In this document: positions 16,386 to 23,105 of the stretch, in pieces
How positions within the stretch are numbered: the stretch's first letter is position 1
How the letters are laid out: every line of letters starts with the position of its first letter
NCBI GenBank assembly: GCA_045807785.1
Contig: JBJMGS010000110.1
Span: 1 to 23,378 of the forward strand
Length of the DNA stretch: 23,378 nt
Source: JAIVGV01 sp045807785
GTDB taxonomy: Bacteria; Acidobacteriota; Blastocatellia; Pyrinomonadales; Pyrinomonadaceae
Direction of reading: 5' to 3'
Program-made: the position numbers and the translations under genes
The notes under the pieces: model-generated
Told to the model about the DNA's origin: nothing
The model's database searches: none
The model's input: only the letters and a program-made list of their open reading frames with translations

Positions 16386-16436
16386 TTTCCAGTGCCTCCT
16401 AAAATTCCGTCCGGGTAATAACTTTTCGCGCCGCGT

Positions 16437-17237
16437 TTATTCGCCCGCGCGGTGGAAGCGGACGCTGCCGCTGACGCTCGACACGCTCATCTGCGTGCCG
16501 CCCGCGCCGAGCCGCCCCTCGTAGTCCGATCCCTCGCCGATCTTGCGTATGGTCAGCCCCGGCATGTCCGCCGTCACCGAGCCGGAGACGCTGTGTACGC
16601 TGACGTCCGCGTTCGCGCCGTCGGGCAAGCCCACCTCGACGCTGCCGCTCACGCTGTTGATGCGCACGCCGCCGCCGAGTTGCGAGAGGTTGACCGAGAC
16701 GCGACCGCTGACGCTCGTGATGAACGCCTCGCCCGTCGCGCGCGCGACCGTGGCGCTGCCGCTGATGCTCTGCAAGTGCGCCGTGCCGTCGAGTTCGCCG
16801 ACGCGCACGTTGCCGCTCACGGATTTGACGTCGAGGTTGACGCGGCGCGGGACGCGCATCGTCACGCTCTGGTTGACCTGCACGTTACGGCACTGGCGTC
16901 GGTCGTCGCTGCCTTCGAGCCGCAGCCGGTTCGCCGAAGCCTCGACCTTGAACTTGCGGCATTCGAGGTCTTCGCGCGTGCGCGCCGTGCGGACGATCTC
17001 TACCTCGGCCTGATCGGTCGCGGAGGTCTCGACCGTCACGTTCCCGCTCACGGAAAAAATCTCCAGGCTCGCGCCCGGCGAGAGCTGGTAGGTCTGGCGC
17101 GAAGAGTCGCGCTCGGTGAAGTCCGCGTCGTCGTCGCGCGCAGCCGCGCGCCCGTCGAAGCCGTCGAAGATTGACCCGGCGTGCGCAACCGACGCGAGCG
17201 CGACCAACAGCAAACCGGCCAGAAGTTTTACTCTCAT
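16437..17237 (-). CDS. Secreted type-A DUF4097 protein with homogeneous SVSG turns
   Basis: The 266-residue product has a signal peptide (1-20, VASVAHA/GSI). The solenoid at about 45-264 has seven turns that nearly all read SVSG (one SISG), beginning at residues 62, 139, 157, 175, 195, 216 and 254. The spacing is 77, 18, 18, 20, 21, 38. Shared strands include SSRQTYQLSPGAS, VRVGELDGTAHL and GRLGAGGT. Two cysteines, C93 and C116, flank the long first loop and may form a disulphide outside the cell. GAGAGGAG precedes the ATG, so the start is firm. It is the first of three adjacent type-A genes, 106 bases after the unrecognised protein at 17344. Its homogeneous SVSG turns, against ING in the next gene, are described as a finding. 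Confidence 0.85.
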   Translation of the reverse strand: MRVKLLAGLLLVALASVAHAGSIFDGFDGRAAARDDDADFTERDSSRQTYQLSPGASLEIFSVSGNVTVETSATDQAEVEIVRTARTREDLECRKFKVEASANRLRLEGSDDRRQCRNVQVNQSVTMRVPRRVNLDVKSVSGNVRVGELDGTAHLQSISGSATVARATGEAFITSVSGRVSVNLSQLGGGVRINSVSGSVEVGLPDGANADVSVHSVSGSVTADMPGLTIRKIGEGSDYEGRLGAGGTQMSVSSVSGSVRFHRAGE

Positions 17238-17343
17238 TGTCCAACCGCTCCTCTCTCAAACCCGATTTTTCGACAGACCAACCCTGATGCGTCGCCGCCT
17301 GCGCGGCGCGCCGGAACTTCAGGATTCGGGGTTGGCGGAAAAG

Positions 17344-18162
17344 TTAGCCGAGCGGGTCGGGGTCGCAGTCGAACGAGGTGTGCGAGGCGGGGGGCGCGTC
17401 GAAGAAGGTGTGGAAGTCGAACGCCTCGACCGGCATGGCCGGCGCGGTCAACTCGGGCGCGACCGTGGGCGTCGGCACCGGCACGCCGCCGACTGAGGCG
17501 ACCGACCACACGCCGGGCATCGTCGTGGACGACTCCGGCAGGCGCAGCGTGAAGACGTGCTTCCCGCCGTCGGCGTCCGAGGAACGCGCGACGCGGACGA
17601 AGATCCGCTTCACACCCAGCTTCTTCAACTCTGTCGCGGCGCGCGCGTGCGCCACCCTCGCCTCGACCGACTCGCGGATGCGAACCGATCCCGCCGCGTC
17701 GCCATCGCTCATCGCGCCCAACTCTTTCGCGAGTTCCGCGATCTGGGGCATGACTTTGACGACGATCTGCTCACGCGTCTGCGCACTCTGGGTGCTCAGA
17801 TCGCGCTCGGCGGCGAAACGCATGGCCAGCTCGTCGGCGCTGTGCGCGCGGCTCGATCCCTCGATCACTTTCGCGCGTTCGTCGGCGGCTTGCCTGGTCG
17901 TAGAAGCAGGGCGGCTGGCTGCGGGGTGCGACTTCGCACCACGGCAGGCGAGGTAGGTCTGTGCGAGGATGACGGTCGGCTGTTGCGGCGCGCCGGCTTC
18001 TTCCGCGCCGTCCGCGGCGAAGACGAGCAAATTCCCGAGGGCGCTCGTCCGCGTCCAGTCGGAGACGGAAGACTTCAAAGTGCCGAACTGCTCGGACGCT
18101 TCGCGCAGACCCGCGAGCGCCATGACCGCGGCGAGAACTGTGATGCCAAGTTTGTGTCTCAT
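17344..18162 (-). CDS. Unrecognised exported or membrane-anchored protein in operon 2
   Basis: I do not recognise this 272-residue protein. It begins MRHKLGITVLAAVMALAGL, a signal peptide or anchor (about 5-19). Residues 85-180 are rich in charged, helix-forming residues (DELAMRFAAERDLSTQSAQT, EQIVVKVMPQIAELAKELGA, ESVEARVAHARAATELKKLG). A likely beta stretch follows (VKRIFVRVARSS, KHVFTLRLPE, 184-209), then a Val/Pro-rich segment (VGGVPVPTPTVAPELTAPAM) and an acidic, aromatic tail ending DCDPDPLG. The frame is open to 18225, but GAGGGGGTAGGCGAG precedes the ATG at 18162, so that start was chosen. It lies between the type-B and type-A DUF4097 genes on the same strand. The gap upstream suggests it may have its own promoter. 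The context points to an envelope role, but this is inference. Confidence 0.65.
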   Translation of the reverse strand: MRHKLGITVLAAVMALAGLREASEQFGTLKSSVSDWTRTSALGNLLVFAADGAEEAGAPQQPTVILAQTYLACRGAKSHPAASRPASTTRQAADERAKVIEGSSRAHSADELAMRFAAERDLSTQSAQTREQIVVKVMPQIAELAKELGAMSDGDAAGSVRIRESVEARVAHARAATELKKLGVKRIFVRVARSSDADGGKHVFTLRLPESSTTMPGVWSVASVGGVPVPTPTVAPELTAPAMPVEAFDFHTFFDAPPASHTSFDCDPDPLG

Positions 18163-18567
18163 CTCGCCTACCCCCTCACCGCTGCGAAAATTCGGGCGCT
18201 CAACTGTATTACTCTGATAAAACATCCCAGTTCCGAAAAAGTTACATCGCGTTTTCGCGACTCGCTTTCCTTGCGCCTCGCACAGATAGACGCGCCCAAC
18301 GGCTGGAATGTTTCAGCCTCGCCCGAATTTTCAAGCAACCACTGCTTCTACCTGCAAAACACCGCCGACGCTGATTTCGTGGCAAGAATTTTTATGCGTG
18401 ACGGGCGTCGGGTGACAGGTGACGGGCAGAAACTTCTTCGCTTCGCGTTCGCCGTTCGTCACCGATCCAAAATCTCCAAGCCCTCCCACGTCATCTCACC
18501 TCACATCACTTGGCAAGAGGCGTGCCGCGCGATGTCGCGTCGTCATCATTAACCTCGATGCGCCTCG
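18163..18567. other. 405-base gap inside operon 2, no supported gene
   Basis: No convincing gene is seen. On the minus strand TGTAAC (18246-18241) followed by TTTTTCGGAAC resembles the start of the operon 1 promoter but lacks a CGT at the matching distance. A pair of short words at 18364-18376 (GCCGACGCTGATT) and 18388-18399 (ATTTTTATGCGT) recurs near hemE at 21282-21294 and 21317-21328. The gap may hold a separate promoter for the downstream four genes. Confidence 0.5.
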
Positions 18568-19590
18568 TCAGCGCGTCGCGCCAGCTTTGCGCAGGCGGAT
18601 CATACCGTTGAAGGAGGTGAGCGCGAGCGTCGCGTCGGGCGCGTCCGACTTGCCGTAGATGCCCGTCAGACGACCCGCCGCGAAGATGCTCTCGTAGTGC
18701 TCTGCGCCGGGTTTCTTGGGCAACTGCCTCAAAGGAAAATCCGTGATGATCTCGCCGCCCGCCGCGACGCGCGCCCGGACGAGGAAGGAAGAGTCTTCCG
18801 GCAGCGTCACCGTCACGCTGCCCGCCGTCTGACTGCGCAAAGTGTAGAGCCCGCCGCGGGCGAGTGCGCCCGTCAGCTCGATGTTGCCGTTTGACGTCGT
18901 AGCTTCGACCTGCGCGTGCGCGACGCGCGCGAGGTTGATGTCGCCCGTCGTCGTCTTCGCGCTGAAGTAGTCGCCCGCCTCCGCCGCGCCCACGTCCGCC
19001 GCCTCGATCCTGCCGCTGATCGTCACGAGCCGCGCGCGCCCCTTCGACGCGCGCAGATAGACGGCGCCGTCGGCAGTCGCCGCGTCAACTGACTTCGTGA
19101 TTCCGCTGAGCGTCAGGTCGCCGGTGACGGTCTCAACGCGCGCGCCCGCGACATTCGCGACCTCGATCCTGCCGCTGTAACTCTTGACCTGCACGAAGCT
19201 GCCGCGCGGCACGTCGAGACTGATCGCCCCGACCGCGTGGCCGCAACCGCCCTGACTCTGCGGCTCGTCCGCACCCGCCAACAACACGTCAACGCGCGCG
19301 GAGGGCGACTCGTCGGAGCCCGCCTCGGCTCGTCTCAGTTCGATCCGTCCCGGCGCCGCCGTGCTCGCGCGCACTTCCTTGCGATCCCAGCCGCGCACCG
19401 TCACATCGCCCGACTCGACGCACAGCGTCACGGTCGCGTCCGCGGCGGCGGGCGTGCTCTGCTGCGCCCCGGACCGCGGCGGCGTGACAGAGGCGCGCGC
19501 CGCTTGAGCCGACGCCGAGAGCGCCGCGCACGCGAGAGCGCACACGAAGGCGCGTGCGGGGGCGTTGGCTATTAAGGATCGTAGCTTCAT
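18568..19590 (-). CDS. Secreted type-B DUF4097 protein (operon 2)
   Basis: The 340-residue product has a signal peptide (about 1-30, ACAALSASAQA/ARAS). The solenoid covers about 52-335 with short turns: VESGDVTV, KSYSGRIEV, TVTGDLTL, TADGAVYL, TISGRIEA, TTTGDINL, TSNGNIEL and SFNGMIRL near the end. The segment QVEATTSNGNIELTGALARG to IITDFPLRQLPKK matches the C-terminal part of the 476-residue protein at 5326-6756. Both proteins therefore belong to one subtype and sit directly behind an anti-sigma gene. This copy lacks the long Pro-rich and charged insert. It starts 20 bases after the anti-sigma stop with only a weak ribosome site, which suggests coupling to upstream translation. It is likely exported; its partner and ligand are unknown. 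Confidence 0.82.
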   Translation of the reverse strand: MKLRSLIANAPARAFVCALACAALSASAQAARASVTPPRSGAQQSTPAAADATVTLCVESGDVTVRGWDRKEVRASTAAPGRIELRRAEAGSDESPSARVDVLLAGADEPQSQGGCGHAVGAISLDVPRGSFVQVKSYSGRIEVANVAGARVETVTGDLTLSGITKSVDAATADGAVYLRASKGRARLVTISGRIEAADVGAAEAGDYFSAKTTTGDINLARVAHAQVEATTSNGNIELTGALARGGLYTLRSQTAGSVTVTLPEDSSFLVRARVAAGGEIITDFPLRQLPKKPGAEHYESIFAAGRLTGIYGKSDAPDATLALTSFNGMIRLRKAGATR

Positions 19591-19610
19591 CAGAGTTGGG
19601 CTCGGTCGCT

Positions 19611-20591
19611 TCAGCGCCCGATGGATGCGATCTGCGTCTGATCGGCGACGGCGTGGAGCAGGTCGAGCTTGTCCTGGTACGCGGTGCGCAAAAACTCCTG
19701 CGCGTCCTTGTCCGCCGGGTCGCGCCGCGCGGCGACGCGGCTCGCGACGATGGCGCGATCCACGACCGCGATGTTGCGCTCGTACTCGGCGCGCAGGGTC
19801 GGCGTCATCATGCGCGCGCCCTGCTGATCGATGGACGACTTCAAGGACGCGATGGCGCTCGCGTAAGTTTTTTCCACGGGCAGCAACGCTCCGCCAGCCG
19901 CACTCTCATCCTTCGCCCCCGTCGCGACGAAATGCACGCCGCCCGCCCGCGCCTCTCGCTGTATAGCCGACTTCACGCGCTGCGTGATCGCGCGGTTCAC
20001 GCCGACGCCCGCCGCCGCAGACTCACCTTCGCGTGACGGCTCATTGGCTGATTGTTCGCCGGTATCCGCGCTCTTTCCACTCGCGCCGCCTGCGCCGCCA
20101 TTGACCGACGCGCCCGGAATCGGCGTGCCGGCTTTGGCAATCCGTTGTCCGCCCGTCTCGCTCGCGCCCGGCGCGCTTGACTGCGGGCGGAAGACGTAGA
20201 AGAGAGTCGCGAGCAGGACGGCGGCGACGGCGAAACTCGCCAGCGCCATCGCCTGCCGCGGCGTGAAGGCGAGGCTCGCGGCGAGCGACGAGGTGAAGGC
20301 GCGCAGGCGTTCGACGATGGAGGCCGAGGGGACGTGTGCGGCGGCGCGTGGCACTTGCATCTCCGCGATCCGCGCGTCGATGCCGGCGCGCAGGCGTTCG
20401 GTCGGCACGCTCAGAGACTCGCCCGCGCCGAAGGCGTTGGCGAACATCGAGATTTCCTGCGCCGCCTTGCGTGCGGCGTCGGCGCACGACCGGCATGCCG
20501 CCAAGTGTGCCGCGGCTTCGCCCGCGCGCGCGGGCGCCAGCTCGCCGTCGAGATAAGCCTGCAACGTCGCTTCGTCGAAGCAGGTGTTCAT
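19611..20591 (-). CDS. Membrane anti-sigma factor with zinc-finger-like N-terminus (operon 2)
   Basis: The 326-residue product starts MNTCFDEATLQAYLDGELAP and carries H29-x3-C33-x2-C36 (HLAACRSC), with C4 as a possible further ligand. A transmembrane helix covers about 113-134 (ALASFAVAAVLLATLFYVF). The outside part has a Ser/Gly/Ala linker, then a helical domain (residues about 230-320, EKTYASAIASLKSSI to DLLHAVADQT). This domain aligns with that of the anti-sigma factor at 6813, including IDRSI/VDRAI and an AQ-x3-L-x-AY-x-K pattern. Two adjacent ATGs overlap the sigma stop: 20594 (ATGA overlap) and 20591 (TGATG). The latter is six bases after GGAGG and was chosen. It should hold the sigma factor encoded directly upstream at the membrane. 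Confidence 0.9.
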   Translation of the reverse strand: MNTCFDEATLQAYLDGELAPARAGEAAAHLAACRSCADAARKAAQEISMFANAFGAGESLSVPTERLRAGIDARIAEMQVPRAAAHVPSASIVERLRAFTSSLAASLAFTPRQAMALASFAVAAVLLATLFYVFRPQSSAPGASETGGQRIAKAGTPIPGASVNGGAGGASGKSADTGEQSANEPSREGESAAAGVGVNRAITQRVKSAIQREARAGGVHFVATGAKDESAAGGALLPVEKTYASAIASLKSSIDQQGARMMTPTLRAEYERNIAVVDRAIVASRVAARRDPADKDAQEFLRTAYQDKLDLLHAVADQTQIASIGR

Positions 20592-21145
20592 CATTTGCCT
20601 CCGACCTTCCCGTAAACCCGCGCGAACTCTTTGCGCCCGCGCGCGATCAGGCTCCCGACGTAACTCTCGTTGACCGAGACCGCCGCCGCGATCTCGCGGT
20701 ACGACAATCCCTGCTGCTTTAAGAGTAAACAACTCCGCATCGGTTCGTCGATCTTCGCGAGCGCCCGCCGCGCCTCCTCGATCTCCCTGCGCCGCTCAAA
20801 CTCCGCCTCGACCGACTCGCTCGCGCCCTCTAAGCCGACCGCCTGTTGGGCAAACTCGTCGTCGCGCGCACCCGTGCGCGTGCGCGTGCGCAGCGTATTG
20901 TAAGAGAGGTTGATCGCGACGCGCAGTAGCCACGGGCGGAGCAGTTCGCCCTGCGGCACGGTTTCGAGGTTGTGGTAGAGCCTCAAGAAAACCTCCTGCG
21001 TCACATCTTCCGCGAGCCCAACGTCACGCAGCAGCCCGTAGGCTGCGCCGTAAACCGCGCGGTGATGAAGCGTGAAAGCCTCATCGAAATCGGGCGAGGG
21101 TGCGCGAGCCGTCGCCTGTGCCGGGGTTGGCGCAGCCCCTGTCAT
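20591..21145 (-). CDS. ECF RNA polymerase sigma factor (operon 2)
   Basis: The 184-residue product has ECF region 2 at about 20-88 (FDEAFTLHHRAVYGAAYGLL, GLAEDVTQEVFLRLYHNLE, LLRPWLLRVAINLSYNTLR). Region 4 is at about 120-175 (EEARRALAKIDEPMRSCLLL, LSYREIAAAVSVNESYVGSL). In-frame ATGs occur at 21178, 21163 and 21145. The last has GGAG eight bases upstream and was chosen, because 21178 has no properly spaced site. The open frame back to 21310 crosses the promoter and is rejected. It is only distantly similar to the sigma factor of operon 1, so the two likely belong to different ECF groups despite the parallel gene order. Its gene overlaps the anti-sigma gene. Confidence 0.88.
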   Translation of the reverse strand: MTGAAPTPAQATARAPSPDFDEAFTLHHRAVYGAAYGLLRDVGLAEDVTQEVFLRLYHNLETVPQGELLRPWLLRVAINLSYNTLRTRTRTGARDDEFAQQAVGLEGASESVEAEFERRREIEEARRALAKIDEPMRSCLLLKQQGLSYREIAAAVSVNESYVGSLIARGRKEFARVYGKVGGK

Positions 21146-21217
21146 CGCGTGGGCTCCATGCATCTTCCTCGTTCCCATCCTGTTAACACCGCCGCGGGGC
21201 GTTTCGTGGCATAAATT

Positions 21218-21240
21218 TACGGGCAAAGGGCGAGAGTTTC
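21218..21240 (-). promoter_or_regulatory. Candidate ECF-type promoter of operon 2
   Basis: On the minus strand GAAAC (21240-21236) is followed by 14 bases and CGTA (21221-21218), the same arrangement as at 8414-8392. Spacers of both contain TCGCCC. It would start transcription near 21211, leaving a leader of about 65 bases before the chosen sigma start. Confidence 0.5.
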
Positions 21241-21292
21241 CGAGCGCGACCCGAACGGCGACGACGACGGGGCGAAAAAACGCCGACGCTGA

Positions 21293-21321
21293 TTGTTTAA
21301 CCGCCGCCACGCGTGTATTTT
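21293..21321 (+). promoter_or_regulatory. Weak sigma70-like promoter candidate for hemE
   Basis: TTGTTT (21293-21298) and TATTTT (21316-21321) are separated by 17 bases. The matches to the consensus are partial. It would give a leader of about 95 bases before the hemE start at 21424. A nine-base inverted repeat (CGCCGACGC at 21281-21289, GCGTCGGCG at 21325-21333) brackets it. Confidence 0.3.
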
Positions 21322-21391
21322 TATGCGTCGGCGTCGCATGAAGACCCCGCCCGCACGCGCCCGACGGAAATGCTTACGGCACGAATCCGAC

Positions 21392-21423
21392 CCAAGTTTC
21401 CGAGAAGCCAAGTTTCCGAGAAG
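21392..21423 (+). repeat. Perfect 16-base tandem duplication touching the hemE start
   Basis: The unit CCAAGTTTCCGAGAAG occurs twice, at 21392-21407 and 21408-21423, directly before the ATG at 21424. Each copy ends in GAGAAG, the only ribosome-site-like sequence near this start. Confidence 0.9.
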
Positions 21424-22566
21424 ATGAACGATCAACTAACCCCCGCCGCCCGACTATCGCGCGACCCGCGCCCGACAGACGCGACCGCAGGCGCGGCTCC
21501 GACCGGCGACGCGGCGACGACCGACGCGCTCCAAGACAGCCCCTTCATGCGCGCGTGCCGGCGCGAAAGCGTGCCCTACACGCCCGTCTGGTTGATGCGA
21601 CAGGCGGGTCGCTACATGAAGGAGTACCGCGACGTGCGTGCGCGCTACGGCTTCCTCGAAATGTGCAAGACGCCGGAAGTCGCCGCCGAAGTCACGGTTT
21701 ACGCTGCACACCGTCTGAATGTTGACGCGGCGATCATCTTCGCGGACATCCTGCTCATCCTCGAACCGCTGGGGCTCGACTTAGAGTTCGCCAAAGGCGA
21801 GGGTCCTGTCATCCACAACCCCGTGCGCTCGGCGGGCGACGTGGAACGCCTCCGCGAAGTCGAGTCGGCGGAGTTGCTCGCCTCGCTCGACTATGTGATG
21901 GAGGCGATTCGCGTGACGCGCCGCGAGCTGAAGCCCGCGCTGCCCCTCATCGGCTTCTGCGGTGCGCCGTTCACACTCGCCTCGTACATCTGCGAGGGCG
22001 GCGGCTCAAAAAATTACATCGCGACCAAGCGGCTGATGTATAATGATCCCGGCGCGTGGCACGAGATGATGTCGCGGATCGCGCGCGCCCTCGCCCTTTA
22101 TCTCAACGCACAGATCGACGCGGGCGCACAGGCGGTGCAGCTCTTCGACTCCTGGGTCGGCTGCCTCTCACCCGCAGACTACCGCGAGTATGTGCTCCCA
22201 CACACGCGCGCGGTCATTCAAGGCGTCAAGCCCGGCACGCCTGTCCTGCACTTCGGGACAGGGACGGCAACTCTGCTGGAGCTGATTCGGGACGCCGGTG
22301 GTGACGTAATCGGCATCGACTGGCGCGTGGAGTTGGGCGATGCCTGGGCGCGCGTCGGCTACGACACGGCGTTGATGGGCAACCTCGATCCCGTCTCGCT
22401 CTTCGCCAACGTCGGGCACGTGCGCAGTGAGGCGAAGAAAATTTTAGACGCGGCGGCGAACCGCCCCGGCCACATCTTCAACCTCGGTCACGGCATTCTC
22501 CCCGAAACGCCCGTCGAGACGGTCATCTCCCTCGTCGAAGCGGTGCATGAGATGAGTCAGAGGTAA
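21424..22566 (+). CDS. hemE: Uroporphyrinogen decarboxylase
   Basis: HemE removes the four acetate carboxyl groups of uroporphyrinogen III to give coproporphyrinogen III in the cytoplasm, a step of haem synthesis. The family signatures are all present: VWLMRQAGRYM at 55-65, FADILL at 106-111 with the catalytic aspartate D108, APFTLASYICEGGGS at 181-195 with Y188, and FNLGHGI at 352-358 with H356. The 380-residue length exceeds the usual 340-355 because of an Ala/Pro/Thr-rich N-terminal extension of about 35 residues. The frame is open to 21313 and an ATG also occurs at 21370. I chose 21424 because it follows the duplicated GAGAAG, but the true start could be further downstream, at M42. It is divergent from the operon 2 sigma gene and is followed after 32 bases by a small secreted protein and then hemH. 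Confidence 0.95.
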   Translation: MNDQLTPAARLSRDPRPTDATAGAAPTGDAATTDALQDSPFMRACRRESVPYTPVWLMRQAGRYMKEYRDVRARYGFLEMCKTPEVAAEVTVYAAHRLNVDAAIIFADILLILEPLGLDLEFAKGEGPVIHNPVRSAGDVERLREVESAELLASLDYVMEAIRVTRRELKPALPLIGFCGAPFTLASYICEGGGSKNYIATKRLMYNDPGAWHEMMSRIARALALYLNAQIDAGAQAVQLFDSWVGCLSPADYREYVLPHTRAVIQGVKPGTPVLHFGTGTATLLELIRDAGGDVIGIDWRVELGDAWARVGYDTALMGNLDPVSLFANVGHVRSEAKKILDAAANRPGHIFNLGHGILPETPVETVISLVEAVHEMSQR

Positions 22567-22598
22567 CGAACAAGATTTAAGAAAGCGAGATAACCCCG

Positions 22599-23069
22599 AT
22601 GCTTCTGAGAGCTACCCCCCTGCGGCTCGCCCTGTCCGCCTGTCTGCTACTTTCTCTCACCGTTCACACCGCCGCCTCGGGCGGCTGCAAGCCGACCATC
22701 GACAAGAAAAATGTCATGATCGAGTTGCAGATCGAAGGCTTCAACAACAACCGCAAGATGGTCTTCATCGTGCCCGTCAACACGAAAAAGCCCGTCACGG
22801 GCAGCGGCGCAGGCTCGCTCAACTCTCAGCCCGGCCACGCGCCCGCCAGCTTCTCCTACGGCGTGGACATCGCCGAGCAGCGCTCGAACGGCGCCGTCGT
22901 CGAGCTGTCGGTCGTCGCCACGACCGACGCGGGCGCGGTGCGCACGCTCAAGCGCACGGTCTTCGTCCCCTACGAAGAGATCGTCGAGCAGATGTATCTG
23001 GGCGGCGTCAACATGAAGGCGTACTTCAAGATGAAGCCCGTCACCTGCCACGACATCCAGGCCGAGTAG
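22599..23069 (+). CDS. Small secreted protein of unknown function between hemE and hemH
   Basis: I do not recognise this 156-residue protein. It has a signal peptide (MLLRATPLRLALSACLLLSL to TAA/SGG, about 1-26). The mature part is about 130 residues and looks mostly beta (VMIELQIEGF, KMVFIVPVN, GAVVELSVVATTD, LKRTVFVPYEE). Two cysteines, C30 and C150, lie at its ends and could form a disulphide. LSAC at 12-15 resembles a lipobox, but the hydrophobic core continues past it, so ordinary cleavage is preferred. The gene starts 32 bases after hemE and ends 36 bases before hemH, on the same strand, so it is probably co-transcribed. The ribosome site is weak (GCGAGA). A role in haem synthesis is not implied by its sequence. 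Confidence 0.7.
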   Translation: MLLRATPLRLALSACLLLSLTVHTAASGGCKPTIDKKNVMIELQIEGFNNNRKMVFIVPVNTKKPVTGSGAGSLNSQPGHAPASFSYGVDIAEQRSNGAVVELSVVATTDAGAVRTLKRTVFVPYEEIVEQMYLGGVNMKAYFKMKPVTCHDIQAE

Positions 23070-23105
23070 CGGCGACAGCGCGCAAGCTGCTACGCTAGGC
23101 GCGCG

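Noticed and set aside
17282..17311. Terminator between 17344 and 17237
   Set aside because: Only a six-base GC stem is present, with no T-run.
18224..18246. Third ECF promoter before the 272-residue protein
   Set aside because: TGTAAC and the T-run resemble operon 1, but no CGT stands 14 bases downstream (GAT instead).
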